Positions 29,238 through 37,973 of a stretch of DNA of 64,000 nt are shown piece by piece. A program made the translations under genes and the position numbers. The stretch covers positions 124,001 through 188,000 of the forward strand of contig CAVONB010000010.1 of the NCBI GenBank assembly GCA_963697205.1, written 5' to 3'. Below the pieces are notes generated by a model, which was not told the DNA's origin, made no database searches, and worked only from the letters and a program-made list of their open reading frames with translations. The DNA comes from CAVONB01 sp963697205. GTDB lineage: Bacteria; Pseudomonadota; Alphaproteobacteria; Rhizobiales; Hyphomicrobiaceae. Numbering within the stretch: the first letter of the stretch is position 1; each line of letters begins with the position of its first letter.

Positions 29238-29431
29238 GTCGTGCGTGGCCCATGCGCATCACCACGCGCACGACGCCTGCGACGTTGTCCGCCTGGCGCA
29301 CTGCCGCGCGTTGACCCTACCGGGACCCCGGCCTAAATAGCCGTTTCCGCGCACCCCGTGTGCACCGGGGCCAGCGGCGGTCCGCCCGCGCACCCGACCG
29401 CCAGCTAAGACGCCCGCTCAGGAGACCCGAC

Positions 29432-30394
29432 ATGACGACGCCGCGCCACGCGAAAGTCCTGATCCTCGGCTCCGGCCCCGCCGGCTACACCGCCGCGATC
29501 TATGCGGCCCGCGCCATGCTGAACCCGCTGATGATCCAGGGCATCCAGCCTGGCGGGCAGTTGACCGTGACGACGGACGTCGAGAACTACCCCGGCTTTG
29601 CCGAGCCGATCCAGGGCCCGTGGCTGATGGAGCAGATGCAGGCGCAGGCTGCCCACGTCGGCACCGAGATCATCATGGACCACATCAACGCCGTCGACCT
29701 GAAGCGTCGCCCTTTCCGTCTTGAGGCCGATTCCGGCGACGTCTTCACCTGTGACGTGCTGATCATCTGCACCGGCGCCCAGGCGCGCTGGCTCGGCTTG
29801 CCCTCCGAAAAGGTGTTCCAGGGCTACGGCGTCTCCGCCTGCGCCACCTGCGACGGCTTTTTCTACAAGGGCAAGGAAGTGGTCGTCGTCGGCGGTGGCA
29901 ACACGGCCGTCGAGGAGGCGCTGTTCCTGACCAACTTCGCCAAGCGCGTCACCGTCGTCCACCGGCGCGACTCGTTCCGCGCCGAGCGCATCATGCAGGA
30001 TCGCCTGTTCAAGAACCCGAAGATCGAGGTGATCTGGGATTCGGTGGTCGACGAGATCCTCGGCACCGCTGACCCGAAGTCCGTGACGGGCGTGCGCTTG
30101 AAGAACGCCAAGACCGGCGCCGTGAGTGACCGCGCCGCCGATGGCGTGTTCGTCGCCATCGGTCACGAGCCGGCGACGGGCCTGTTCAAGGGCCAGCTCG
30201 AGATGCGCGGCAACGGCTATCTGGTGACCGCGCCCGATTCCACCGCCACCGCGATCCCCGGCGTATTCGCAGCCGGCGACGTCAAGGACGACGTCTACCG
30301 CCAGGCGGTCACGGCCGCCGGCATGGGCTGCATGGCGGCCCTGGAGGCCGAGCGCTGGCTGGCCGGCCACGAAACCGCGGCAGCCGCGGAGTAA
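29432..30394 (+). CDS. trxB: Thioredoxin reductase
   Basis: A 320-residue low-molecular-weight thioredoxin reductase. The FAD motif GSGPAGYTAAIYAARA is at 13-28, the redox pair C137-A-T-C140 in ACATCDGFFYKG, the NADPH motif GGGNTAVEEALFL follows, and the C-terminal FAD motif is GVFAAGDVKDD. It passes NADPH electrons to thioredoxins, probably including the CVPC thioredoxin encoded 2 kb away. The ATG at 29432 follows AGGAG. The next gene is a LysR regulator in the same direction, an arrangement common in Rhizobiales. Confidence 0.97.
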   Translation: MTTPRHAKVLILGSGPAGYTAAIYAARAMLNPLMIQGIQPGGQLTVTTDVENYPGFAEPIQGPWLMEQMQAQAAHVGTEIIMDHINAVDLKRRPFRLEADSGDVFTCDVLIICTGAQARWLGLPSEKVFQGYGVSACATCDGFFYKGKEVVVVGGGNTAVEEALFLTNFAKRVTVVHRRDSFRAERIMQDRLFKNPKIEVIWDSVVDEILGTADPKSVTGVRLKNAKTGAVSDRAADGVFVAIGHEPATGLFKGQLEMRGNGYLVTAPDSTATAIPGVFAAGDVKDDVYRQAVTAAGMGCMAALEAERWLAGHETAAAAE

Positions 30395-30644
30395 CCCACG
30401 CTCCACACGGCGCACACGCGCCGCCCCGAAGCGCCCGGCCGCGCAGCTTGAGCGACCGGCGATTGCTATGCATTTTTTGCAAGGCACCTTGTCAGCGCTC
30501 GTGATCAAGCGCTAATCTACCGCGATAGCGAACAAGAGCCACAAGGCAACATCCGTCGTCCGTCACATCGCGCCGCGCCTTCGCCTGCGATCGGGAAACC
30601 GCGCCTCCGCCGAAGTTTAAGCGCGCCAAGAACGAGCTGCTACC

Positions 30645-31535
30645 ATGGACTGGGACAAGCTGAGAATTTTTCACGCCGCTGCCGAGGCAGGTAGTTTTAC
30701 GCATGCCGGCGAAGCCCTGCGCATGAGCCAGTCCGCCGTCAGCCGCCAGGTGTCCGCACTCGAGCGCGAGCTGAGCGTAGCGCTCTTCCACCGCCACGCG
30801 CGCGGTCTGGTTCTGACCGAGCAGGGCGAGCTGCTGTTTCGCACTGCAACAGAGGTCATGACCAAGCTGCAGACGGCCGAGACCCTGCTGGCCGATACGA
30901 CGTCCAAGCCGTCGGGCGACCTGCGCGTCACAGCACCCGTGGGCCTTGGCACCGTCTGGGTGACGCAGCGCCTGCGCGAGTTCATGGACCTTTATCCTGA
31001 CATCCGCATCGAGCTGATCCTCAACGACGAGCAGATCGACATTTCCATGCGCGCCGCCGACGTCGCCATCTGGACGCGCGAGCCCGAGCAGAGCGACCTC
31101 ATCCGGCGTCAGCTCGCGATCATGAAAGTGCACGCGTTCGCGTCGGCCCAATACATCCGCCGCTTCGGTGCGCCGCAGACCCTCGAGCAGTTGGACAAGC
31201 ACCGCCTGATTTCCTACAGCGGGCAGCCCGCGCAGCACCTTTCCGCAATACGTTGGATAGAGAATGTTGGACGTCAGAATGGAAGCCGGCGCGTGCCGGC
31301 ATTCTCCGTCAACTCGGTCATGGCGATGAAGTACGCAATCCGCTCCGGTATCGGTGTCGGTATGCTGCCGGACTATCTGACAGAGGAGGAAAGCGATCTC
31401 GTCACCGTGCTGACCGAGGTCGAAACCCCGACGCTGCCGATCCTGTACGTCTACCCCGAGGAATTGAAGAGTTCCAAGCGCGTCCAGGTGCTGCGCGATT
31501 TCCTCGTTTCGAAGGCCCGTGCCTGGAAATACTGA
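30645..31535 (+). CDS. LysR-family transcriptional regulator
   Basis: 296 residues. The N-terminal winged helix-turn-helix (3-62) reads DKLRIFHAAAEAGSFTHAGEALRMSQSAVSRQVSALE; the substrate-binding domain spans about 88-290 with APVGLGTVWVTQRLREF and ADVAIWTREPEQSDLIRR. It lies 250 bases after trxB on the same strand. Homologs next to trxB are common in alphaproteobacteria, but their target and ligand are not known to me. A strong terminator lies about 190 bases downstream. Confidence 0.9.
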   Translation: MDWDKLRIFHAAAEAGSFTHAGEALRMSQSAVSRQVSALERELSVALFHRHARGLVLTEQGELLFRTATEVMTKLQTAETLLADTTSKPSGDLRVTAPVGLGTVWVTQRLREFMDLYPDIRIELILNDEQIDISMRAADVAIWTREPEQSDLIRRQLAIMKVHAFASAQYIRRFGAPQTLEQLDKHRLISYSGQPAQHLSAIRWIENVGRQNGSRRVPAFSVNSVMAMKYAIRSGIGVGMLPDYLTEEESDLVTVLTEVETPTLPILYVYPEELKSSKRVQVLRDFLVSKARAWKY

Positions 31536-31696
31536 GGTCTGGTGCTTCGCCGGCTTGCCGGGACTTGGTCATGCAATTGCGGCATGGCAATCATGCGGCC
31601 AGCCTTCTTGTGCACCGCAACGATCCTGTGCTGTTAAGGAGATGCAGCTGTGACGGACAGCTGATGAAGGCCGTACCCTCCCTTTGACGCCTTCAT

Positions 31697-31714
31697 CTCG
31701 TCCCAAGGGACGAG
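31697..31714. promoter_or_regulatory. Inverted repeat CTCGTCCC-AA-GGGACGAG
   Basis: A perfect 8-base inverted repeat with a 2-base centre, 12 bases before the terminator stem. The loop is too short for a stable RNA hairpin of full length, so it is either a DNA operator or part of a structured RNA ending at the terminator. Confidence 0.4.
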
Positions 31715-31725
31715 TTAATGACCTC

Positions 31726-31756
31726 AAGCCGGACCCGCCATGGGTCCGGCTTTTTT
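31726..31756 (+). terminator. Strong intrinsic terminator
   Basis: AAGCCGGACCC and GGGTCCGGCTT form an 11-bp stem with a GCCAT loop, ending in TTTTTT. It is 190 bases after the LysR stop, an unusually long 3' region, so it could instead end a short non-coding RNA starting after lysR. The rest of the 31536-31851 gap shows no gene. Confidence 0.85.
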
Positions 31757-31851
31757 CGTTTCGGGGAGGCGTCGCATCGGGCCGGCCGTGCGAGCCCGGC
31801 CCGCTGGTCGGATCAGCCCACAGGATCGATCATTGCAGCCCGGGAATAGCC

Positions 31852-32859
31852 CTAAGCATCGACCGCCACGCGGCTGCGCACCTCGTCCGGCGTGCCGAAA
31901 TGCTCGAAGTAGCGCGGATCGATACGCGACACCGGCAGGATGACGAGCACGTCGGTGGTGCCGAACTGGTGATCGATGACGGCGCCGTCGCCGATCCACG
32001 CCCCGAGCCGCAGATAGCCCTTGATCAGCGGCGGCAGCGACCTGAGGGCGGCCTTGGCGTCGACTTCGCCGGCGGTCAGCCGGTTCATCGGAACGAACAG
32101 CCGATCATGGGCCCGGCACCGCCAGTCTTCCGGCGCTTGCGCGTGATGATGCAGGAAGCTCAGCGCCATCGCGTGGCGGTCGGGATCCGTGCCCTCGAAA
32201 CTGGCGCAACCGATCATCACGTCGATCTTGTGCTCGCGCACGTAGGTCCACAGCCCATGCCACAGCAACTCCAGGCTGCGCCGGTTGCGATAGGGCTTCA
32301 GGACGCACGACCGGCCGAGCTCCATGAACCGCAGGTCGCAGCGGGCCGTCATCAGCGGCAAGATGTCGTATTCGCCCTGCGTATAGAACGGCAGCTTTTG
32401 CGCCATCCCCTGGCGCAGCACGCGATAGGTGCCGACCACGCGGGGCCGCCGCTGCCGCAACCAAGGGCCGGGCAAGGGTGGTTCCATCGCCCGGTCCACG
32501 ACCAGCAGGTGATCGCAGACGCTGTCATAGGGGTCCGCATCGCGGCGCCGGAACTGCGCGAGCGGCGTCGGCACGGCCGACATCTCCTCGTAGAACACCT
32601 CGTAGCGCAGGCGCTGCGCCTGACGGATCTCGCGCGGCAGCGTCGCCAACAACACTTCCAGATCGCCGATGCGCCCGTACGATCGTGGCGCCGCAAGAGG
32701 CGCGCGGGTCGAGAGCAGGCGCGGAAAGGCGTCGAGCACCGGCCGCAGGCCCGGTCGCAGCGAGCCGTCCTCGTAGCGGTCGACAAGCGCCAGCGGCAGC
32801 CGTCGCCTGCGGGCATCCGGGGCGGCACGGTTGGCCGTCCCCGACGGTCTAAGGTTCAT
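31852..32859 (-). CDS. OlsB-like acyl-ACP-dependent N-acyltransferase (ornithine-lipid type)
   Basis: A 335-residue protein of the hemolysin/OlsB acetyltransferase family. Its core shows EVLLATLPREIRQAQRLRYEVFYEEM, DPYDSVCDHLLVVD, VVGTYRVLRQ, ELGRSCVLKPYRNRRSLELLWHGLW and MIGCASFEGTDPDRHAMALSFLHHH. OlsB adds a 3-hydroxyacyl chain from ACP to ornithine, the first step of the phosphate-free ornithine lipids common in Rhizobiales. No olsA is adjacent, so the exact acceptor is inferred. The ATG at 32859 follows AGAGAGGTG. An N-terminal tail of about 55 residues is extra compared with short OlsB proteins. Confidence 0.82.
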   Translation of the reverse strand: MNLRPSGTANRAAPDARRRRLPLALVDRYEDGSLRPGLRPVLDAFPRLLSTRAPLAAPRSYGRIGDLEVLLATLPREIRQAQRLRYEVFYEEMSAVPTPLAQFRRRDADPYDSVCDHLLVVDRAMEPPLPGPWLRQRRPRVVGTYRVLRQGMAQKLPFYTQGEYDILPLMTARCDLRFMELGRSCVLKPYRNRRSLELLWHGLWTYVREHKIDVMIGCASFEGTDPDRHAMALSFLHHHAQAPEDWRCRAHDRLFVPMNRLTAGEVDAKAALRSLPPLIKGYLRLGAWIGDGAVIDHQFGTTDVLVILPVSRIDPRYFEHFGTPDEVRSRVAVDA

Positions 32860-33034
32860 TGGCACCTCTCTGAACGGTGCATCGAACGCAGGTGTCGCGG
32901 CACCGCCCGGTCGAACGCGCACGCCGCCTGATGGTCTCCGGCGCCGGCAGGCTGGCGTGACGCCGGACTGTTCTAGGACATGCCGGCGGCGATAGCACGT
33001 CATCGTGACAGGTTCGAGAACGCGGCCCCGCCCC

Positions 33035-35089
33035 TCAGGCGGCCGCCGTGCCTATCCATCGAAGCAGCAGGCGCCCGATGTCGTCTGCGTCGAACGGCTT
33101 GGCCAGGTAGTCGTCCAGGCCCGCGGCCAGATACGCGGCCCGGTCCTCTGGAAAGGCGTTCGCCGTCAGCGCGACCATGGGCGGGACCCTCCGGCCGGCC
33201 GTTCTGGCCAGGGCCCGGATCTCTCGGGCGGCGGCCGTCCCGTCGAGTTCCGGCATCACGATGTCCATCAAGATGAGATCGTAGGCGGGTTCGTCGACCA
33301 GCGTCGCCCGGAAGGCCTCGACCGCTTCGCGCCCGTTGCGCGCGCGAAACACGAGGCACCGCGATTTTGCGAGCACACTGACAGCCAGCAGGGCGTTGAT
33401 ATCGTTGTCCTCTGCCAACAGGACGCGTGGTCGGCGCGGGTGGCCCGGCGCGGTAGCGCCTGCTGGAGAAGCCGCGACAGCGCCGCGGCTCCGCGCCGTC
33501 GCGTCGTCCGCCAGGTGGGCCGTGCTGTGGTCGCCCGTCGGGCTCGGTTCACCCGTCTGCGCGCCGCCGTCCGGGAGGGATCCCGCGATCAGCCGCGACA
33601 GCGTCAGAGGACGGACCGGGCGCACGAGGAAGTGCTCGAAGCCATATGCCCGGTAGGCGGGAAAGTCGGGCCGCTCCACTGCGTCGACCATGAACACGGC
33701 GTCGATGCAGTGGTCGGGGTCATCGCCGCGCAGCCGGTTGAGAAGGCTGCCCGCCATCGGGGCGGCCAGCGTGCCGTCGACGATCAGGACATCAACCGAC
33801 AGGCTTGTGAGATCGAGCGCCCCGTCCGCCGTGTGCGTGCCGATATGTTGGACGGCATGGCCTCCAGCCTTGAGCAGGCGCGCGAGCGCGCCGCACTCGA
33901 TGGCGCGGTCGCTGACGATCAGAAACGAGCGCGGCGGGACGGTGGCCGGCAAGATGCCGGCCGACGTCGTCTCCTGGCACGCAGGCCTCAGCGGCAGATC
34001 GATCGTGAAGGTGGCGCCATGTCCGAGCGCACTCTCCACCGTGATCGTGCCGTCCATGGCGTGGGCCAGCAGCCGCGAGATCGAAAGCCCCAGGCCGGTG
34101 CCGCCGGTGCGATCGCCCGACGAGGTGCGCGCTTGCGTGAACTCGGTGAACAGCTCCGCGATGTCGGAGGACGAAAGACCCGCGCCGGTGTCCTTCACAG
34201 CAATGATGAGGCGCCCATCCGCACGACCGCCGCCCTCGCCCGCGTGCGCGCTCTCGCCGCGCCGCGCCGAGACAGTGACGAGCACACCGCCGGAGGTCGT
34301 GAACTTGATCGCGTTGCTGAGAAGGTTGAGAACGATCTGCCGCATGCGCTTGATGTCGCCGGTCAACAGCGTCGGCATGTCCGGCGCGATCTCCCAGGCC
34401 AGCTCCAGCCCCTTCTCGTGCGCGCGCGGCGCGAGCAACTCGACCGTGTCGCGCACCATGGTGGCGAGATCGAAGGCGGCATCGGCGAGCGTCAGCCGGC
34501 CGGCCTCGATCTTTGACAGGTCGAGAAGCTCGTCGATCAGGTCCAGGAGTGTGCGGCCTGCAGCGCCGATGGCGGTCACGTAGGTCTTCTGCTCGAGCGT
34601 TATGGGCGTCCCCTTCAACAGCTCGGCCATGCCCAGAATGCCCGTCATGGGCGTGCGGACCTCGTGGCTGATGGAGGCGAGAAAACGCGATTTGGCGATG
34701 TTGGCGGCCAGCGCGCGCTCTTTCTCCGCTTTGAGATCGGCGAGCTGCGCGGCCAGCGCCGCCGGCAGGGGCGCAGCCGGCGGACGTTCGCACGTGCCGG
34801 CGGGCGTCGGTCCCGGCGCCGCGGGGTCGGAAAGTCCATCACGTGCAATGCGCCGCGCCATCGCCGACGTGACGGCGGCGAGGAGTGCGGCGCCTGCCGC
34901 ACAGCCAGCAGCGCCAAAAGCCAGATGTGCAGGCGAGACGCCGGGCAGCGTGGCAAGCGCCGCGAGCCAGCAGCCGACACCCGCCATGCTCAGCCCGGCA
35001 GCGAGCATCGCGCGCGACCGCTCGGTCGCACGACGGGCCTCGAGGGCAGTGTCTTTGGCGCGCGCGCTCACGTTCGAAGAATCCACCAT
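33035..35089 (-). CDS. Membrane hybrid histidine kinase
   Basis: 684 residues. Two membrane helices (about 28-48 and 55-77) with almost no periplasmic loop suggest sensing in or near the membrane. A coiled linker leads to the HisKA domain with H142 in FLASISHEVRTP; the ATPase domain has NLLSNAIKF, DTGAGLS and GTGLGLSISRLL. A first receiver-like domain (FLIVSDRAIECGALARLL to VDVLIVDG) is degenerate; the second is complete, with EDND and the phosphate acceptor Asp at about 609 in LILMDIVMPELDG. No regulator gene is adjacent. The start at 35089 is a judgement, as upstream codons to 35281 are also open and overlap the divergent gene. Confidence 0.85.
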   Translation of the reverse strand: MVDSSNVSARAKDTALEARRATERSRAMLAAGLSMAGVGCWLAALATLPGVSPAHLAFGAAGCAAGAALLAAVTSAMARRIARDGLSDPAAPGPTPAGTCERPPAAPLPAALAAQLADLKAEKERALAANIAKSRFLASISHEVRTPMTGILGMAELLKGTPITLEQKTYVTAIGAAGRTLLDLIDELLDLSKIEAGRLTLADAAFDLATMVRDTVELLAPRAHEKGLELAWEIAPDMPTLLTGDIKRMRQIVLNLLSNAIKFTTSGGVLVTVSARRGESAHAGEGGGRADGRLIIAVKDTGAGLSSSDIAELFTEFTQARTSSGDRTGGTGLGLSISRLLAHAMDGTITVESALGHGATFTIDLPLRPACQETTSAGILPATVPPRSFLIVSDRAIECGALARLLKAGGHAVQHIGTHTADGALDLTSLSVDVLIVDGTLAAPMAGSLLNRLRGDDPDHCIDAVFMVDAVERPDFPAYRAYGFEHFLVRPVRPLTLSRLIAGSLPDGGAQTGEPSPTGDHSTAHLADDATARSRGAVAASPAGATAPGHPRRPRVLLAEDNDINALLAVSVLAKSRCLVFRARNGREAVEAFRATLVDEPAYDLILMDIVMPELDGTAAAREIRALARTAGRRVPPMVALTANAFPEDRAAYLAAGLDDYLAKPFDADDIGRLLLRWIGTAAA

Positions 35090-35235
35090 TGCCGCTATCG
35101 ATGAGGCAATCACGCGCGATTTGAGAAACACTTGAGGGACCTGGTTAATGCTATCTTCCGCAACGTCGTGCGCCGGCACACGTCCGATGAGCCGCCGTCG
35201 CGACCGGGCCTGGATACAGGAAGTGGGGAGGACAG

Positions 35236-36396
35236 ATGAGCGGACCACTGAAGGGGATGCGTGTCGTGGAGATCGCCGCAATCGGCCCCGCGCCGTTCTG
35301 CGCCACCCTGCTGGCGGACATGGGGGCCGACGTCATCCGCATAGACCGCCGCGAGGCGATCGACCTGGGCTTGCCCGGCCGCCAGGATCCTCGCTTCGAG
35401 GTGTTGTTGCGCGGCCGCCGCTCCGCCAGCGTCGACCTGAAATCACCGGCCGGGTGCGACGTCGTGTTGCGCCTGATCGAGCACGCCGACGCCCTGATCG
35501 AAGGCTTCCGCCCCGGCGTGATGGAGCGGCTGGGTCTTGGCCCGGACGTCTGCCTCGGCCGCAACCCGCGCCTCGTCTACGGCCGCATGACCGGCTGGGG
35601 ACAGGACGGACCGCTCGCCCCGGTCGCCGGCCACGACATCAACTACATCGCCCTGTCCGGCATGCTCCATGCGATCGGACGGGCGGACGCTCCCGTCCCG
35701 CCGCTGAACCTCGTCGGCGACTTTGGCGGTGGCGGCATGGTGCTCGCGTTCGGCGTCATGTCGGCGCTGTGGCAGGCACAGCGCTCGGGACACGGTCAGG
35801 TCGTCGATGCGGCCATGTCCGAAGGCGCAGCCTACCTCGGCGGCATGTTTTTCGGGTTACTGGAAAAGGGCACGTGGCAGGATCGGCGCGAGTCGAATTA
35901 TCTCGACGGCGCCGCGCCCTGGTACGGGACCTATCGCACCAGCGACGGCGGCCACATGGCGGTTGGCGCCATCGAGGGCCGTTTCTATCGCACGCTGCTG
36001 GAGCGGCTCGGCCTCGCCCGCGAGGATCTGCCCGTCCAGCACGACCGGGCCGGCTGGCCGCGCCTCGCCGCACGCTTCACCGAAGTGTTCGCCTTGCGCA
36101 CGCGGGCCGAATGGGAAACGGTCTTCGCCGGCTCCGATGCGTGCGTTACGCCCGTGCTCACGCTCGCCGAAGCTCCAGCCCACGCCCACAACGCGGCGCG
36201 GCAAGCCTTCGTCGATCGAGACGGCGTTCCCCAGCCCGCACCTGTGCCGCGCTTCTCCCGAACGCCGGGCGAGGCCGGCGAGCCCTCGCGCGGCCCCGGC
36301 GCCGATACCCGCCAGGTGCTGACGGATTGGGGTTTTGCTGCCGGCGAGATCGACCGCCTGACAGCCGCCGGCGTCGTCGGCCCGCCCGCCGCGTGA
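35236..36396 (+). CDS. Alpha-methylacyl-CoA racemase (AMACR, CoA-transferase family III)
   Basis: A 386-residue family III protein closer to racemases than to transferases. It has the AMACR catalytic set: H133 in GHDINYIALSG, D162 in LVGDFGGGGM and E247 in GAIEGRFY, matching the His/Asp/Glu of the mycobacterial enzyme within a few positions. It interconverts R- and S-2-methylacyl-CoA thioesters so that branched chains (methyl-branched fatty acids, sterol side chains) can enter beta-oxidation. Divergent from the histidine kinase. Confidence 0.9.
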   Translation: MSGPLKGMRVVEIAAIGPAPFCATLLADMGADVIRIDRREAIDLGLPGRQDPRFEVLLRGRRSASVDLKSPAGCDVVLRLIEHADALIEGFRPGVMERLGLGPDVCLGRNPRLVYGRMTGWGQDGPLAPVAGHDINYIALSGMLHAIGRADAPVPPLNLVGDFGGGGMVLAFGVMSALWQAQRSGHGQVVDAAMSEGAAYLGGMFFGLLEKGTWQDRRESNYLDGAAPWYGTYRTSDGGHMAVGAIEGRFYRTLLERLGLAREDLPVQHDRAGWPRLAARFTEVFALRTRAEWETVFAGSDACVTPVLTLAEAPAHAHNAARQAFVDRDGVPQPAPVPRFSRTPGEAGEPSRGPGADTRQVLTDWGFAAGEIDRLTAAGVVGPPAA

Positions 36397-36472
36397 GCCG
36401 AAAGGCCGCAGGAGAAAGAAGTACCGGTGGCGTGGGGCGAAAGCCCCGCATGCGCCTCGATCCGCTGACCGC

Positions 36473-37744
36473 CTACTCCGCCGCCGCCGGCTGCGTCGCC
36501 ACTGCCCGCCGCCGCCCGCCGCTCTGCCTGAGTACGAGGAAGGCCAGGATCGCGGTGTTGACGAGGTTGAACGCGATCCCCGTCACGAACGCCGGCGCGT
36601 AGAACCCCATCTGGTCGTAGATATAGCCGGCGAGCCACCCACCCGTCGCCATGCCGCTGCCGGCCAGGAACAATTGCACCGGCACCCGCCAGCCCGCTTC
36701 CTTGGCCGGGAACAACTCGCGCACCGTGAAGACGTAGGCTGGGATCAGGCCGGAGAAGCCGAGCCCGAACGCCGAGGCGACGAAGAACAGCCCCGCCTCG
36801 TCCTGCGTCACCGAGAACGCCGCCATCGCCGCGGCCTGCGCCACCGAGCAGATCAGCAGCGTGTTGAGCCCGCCGATCCGGTCCGACAGCCAGCCCCAGA
36901 ACTGTCGCGAGATCACAGCCGACACGAGCAGCACCGACAGCATCGCCGCGCCGGTTTGCGCCGTCATGCCGAGGTCGCCGCAATAGGCGATCAGGTGCGC
37001 CGCGGGCATCGACATGGGCACGCAGCACAGGAAGCTCGCCACGCACAACAACGCAAACGCGACGTTGGGACGAAGCCCGAGCACCCGATCCGTCTGCTGT
37101 GCGGCGGCCCCGCTGCCGGACCCGATCCCTGCGGCTTCCGGTGGCCGCGATCTCAGGAAGATGATGGCGAGCGGCACGACGAGCGCGAGCTCCAAAAGCC
37201 CGTAGTAGATCATCGTCTGCCGCCAGCCGTGCTCGGCGATCACGCGCTCGAACACCATCGGCCAGAACGCGCCCGCCACATACTGGCCGGACGAGATCAT
37301 GGCGAGCGCCGCGCCCCGGTGCCGGTCGAACCAGCGCGACACGTAGACCATCAGCGGCGCGTTGATGCCGGCGTTGCCCAACACGCCGATGAACAGCCCG
37401 TGCCCGACGTGCAGCTGCCACGCCGCGCCCTGCGCCGACAGGAACAGCCCCGCGCACACCATCATCGAGCCGCCGATCACGGTCCATTTGACGCCGATCC
37501 GGTCGGCCAGCGGCGTAATCGCAATGCCGCCGATTGCGCCGCCGAACCAGCCGAGCGAATAGGCCAGCGACACGATCGCGCGCTGGTCGCCGAACTCCGC
37601 GGCCATCGGCTTCAACCCGACGACGACGATGTAGAGGCTGCCGTAGGCGACCGACAGGATGGTCAGCGCTGCGGCCGCGACCACCCACGAGGCCCGTGTC
37701 TCGATGCTTGCCGTCACCTGCCGCCCCGTCGCCACCCAGAACAT
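36473..37744 (-). CDS. MFS transporter, monocarboxylate/oxalate-like
   Basis: A 423-residue major-facilitator protein with about 12 membrane helices. The loop motif ADRIGVKW between helices 2 and 3 and its counterpart LSDRIGGLNTLL in the second half are typical. LGNAGINAPLMVYVSRWFDRHRGAALAM resembles the monocarboxylate-porter subgroup. It lies 230 bases downstream of the tartrate dehydratase gene on the same strand, so it may import tartrate or a related hydroxy acid (inference from context). Confidence 0.85.
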   Translation of the reverse strand: MFWVATGRQVTASIETRASWVVAAAALTILSVAYGSLYIVVVGLKPMAAEFGDQRAIVSLAYSLGWFGGAIGGIAITPLADRIGVKWTVIGGSMMVCAGLFLSAQGAAWQLHVGHGLFIGVLGNAGINAPLMVYVSRWFDRHRGAALAMISSGQYVAGAFWPMVFERVIAEHGWRQTMIYYGLLELALVVPLAIIFLRSRPPEAAGIGSGSGAAAQQTDRVLGLRPNVAFALLCVASFLCCVPMSMPAAHLIAYCGDLGMTAQTGAAMLSVLLVSAVISRQFWGWLSDRIGGLNTLLICSVAQAAAMAAFSVTQDEAGLFFVASAFGLGFSGLIPAYVFTVRELFPAKEAGWRVPVQLFLAGSGMATGGWLAGYIYDQMGFYAPAFVTGIAFNLVNTAILAFLVLRQSGGRRRAVATQPAAAE

Positions 37745-37885
37745 GCTTATGTTTTGTGCACGGGAGGATGGCAGGGGCCAGTGACGAGGGCAAGCGGGTC
37801 GCCCTGTCCCAAATTCCCTTTCCCCGCGCCGCTCCCCTGGTTCCCTCTATCGCCTGCCGGGAGTCCCCTCCCTCTTGCGGTGATT

Positions 37886-37908
37886 CCCCTCCCCCTTGCA
37901 GGGAGGGG
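37886..37908. repeat. CCCCTCCC/GGGAGGGG hairpin
   Basis: An 8-bp perfect stem around CCTTGCA, followed by TTAGGGGTGGGGGT. It resembles the hairpin after mdh (4232-4256). It lies after the stop of tarD (read on the minus strand) and may help end that transcript. Confidence 0.5.
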
Positions 37909-37973
37909 TTAGGGGTGGGGGTAAAACATCCTGCCGCGGGCAAGACGTGACCGCGCGGCCGGCTCGCTGGCCG

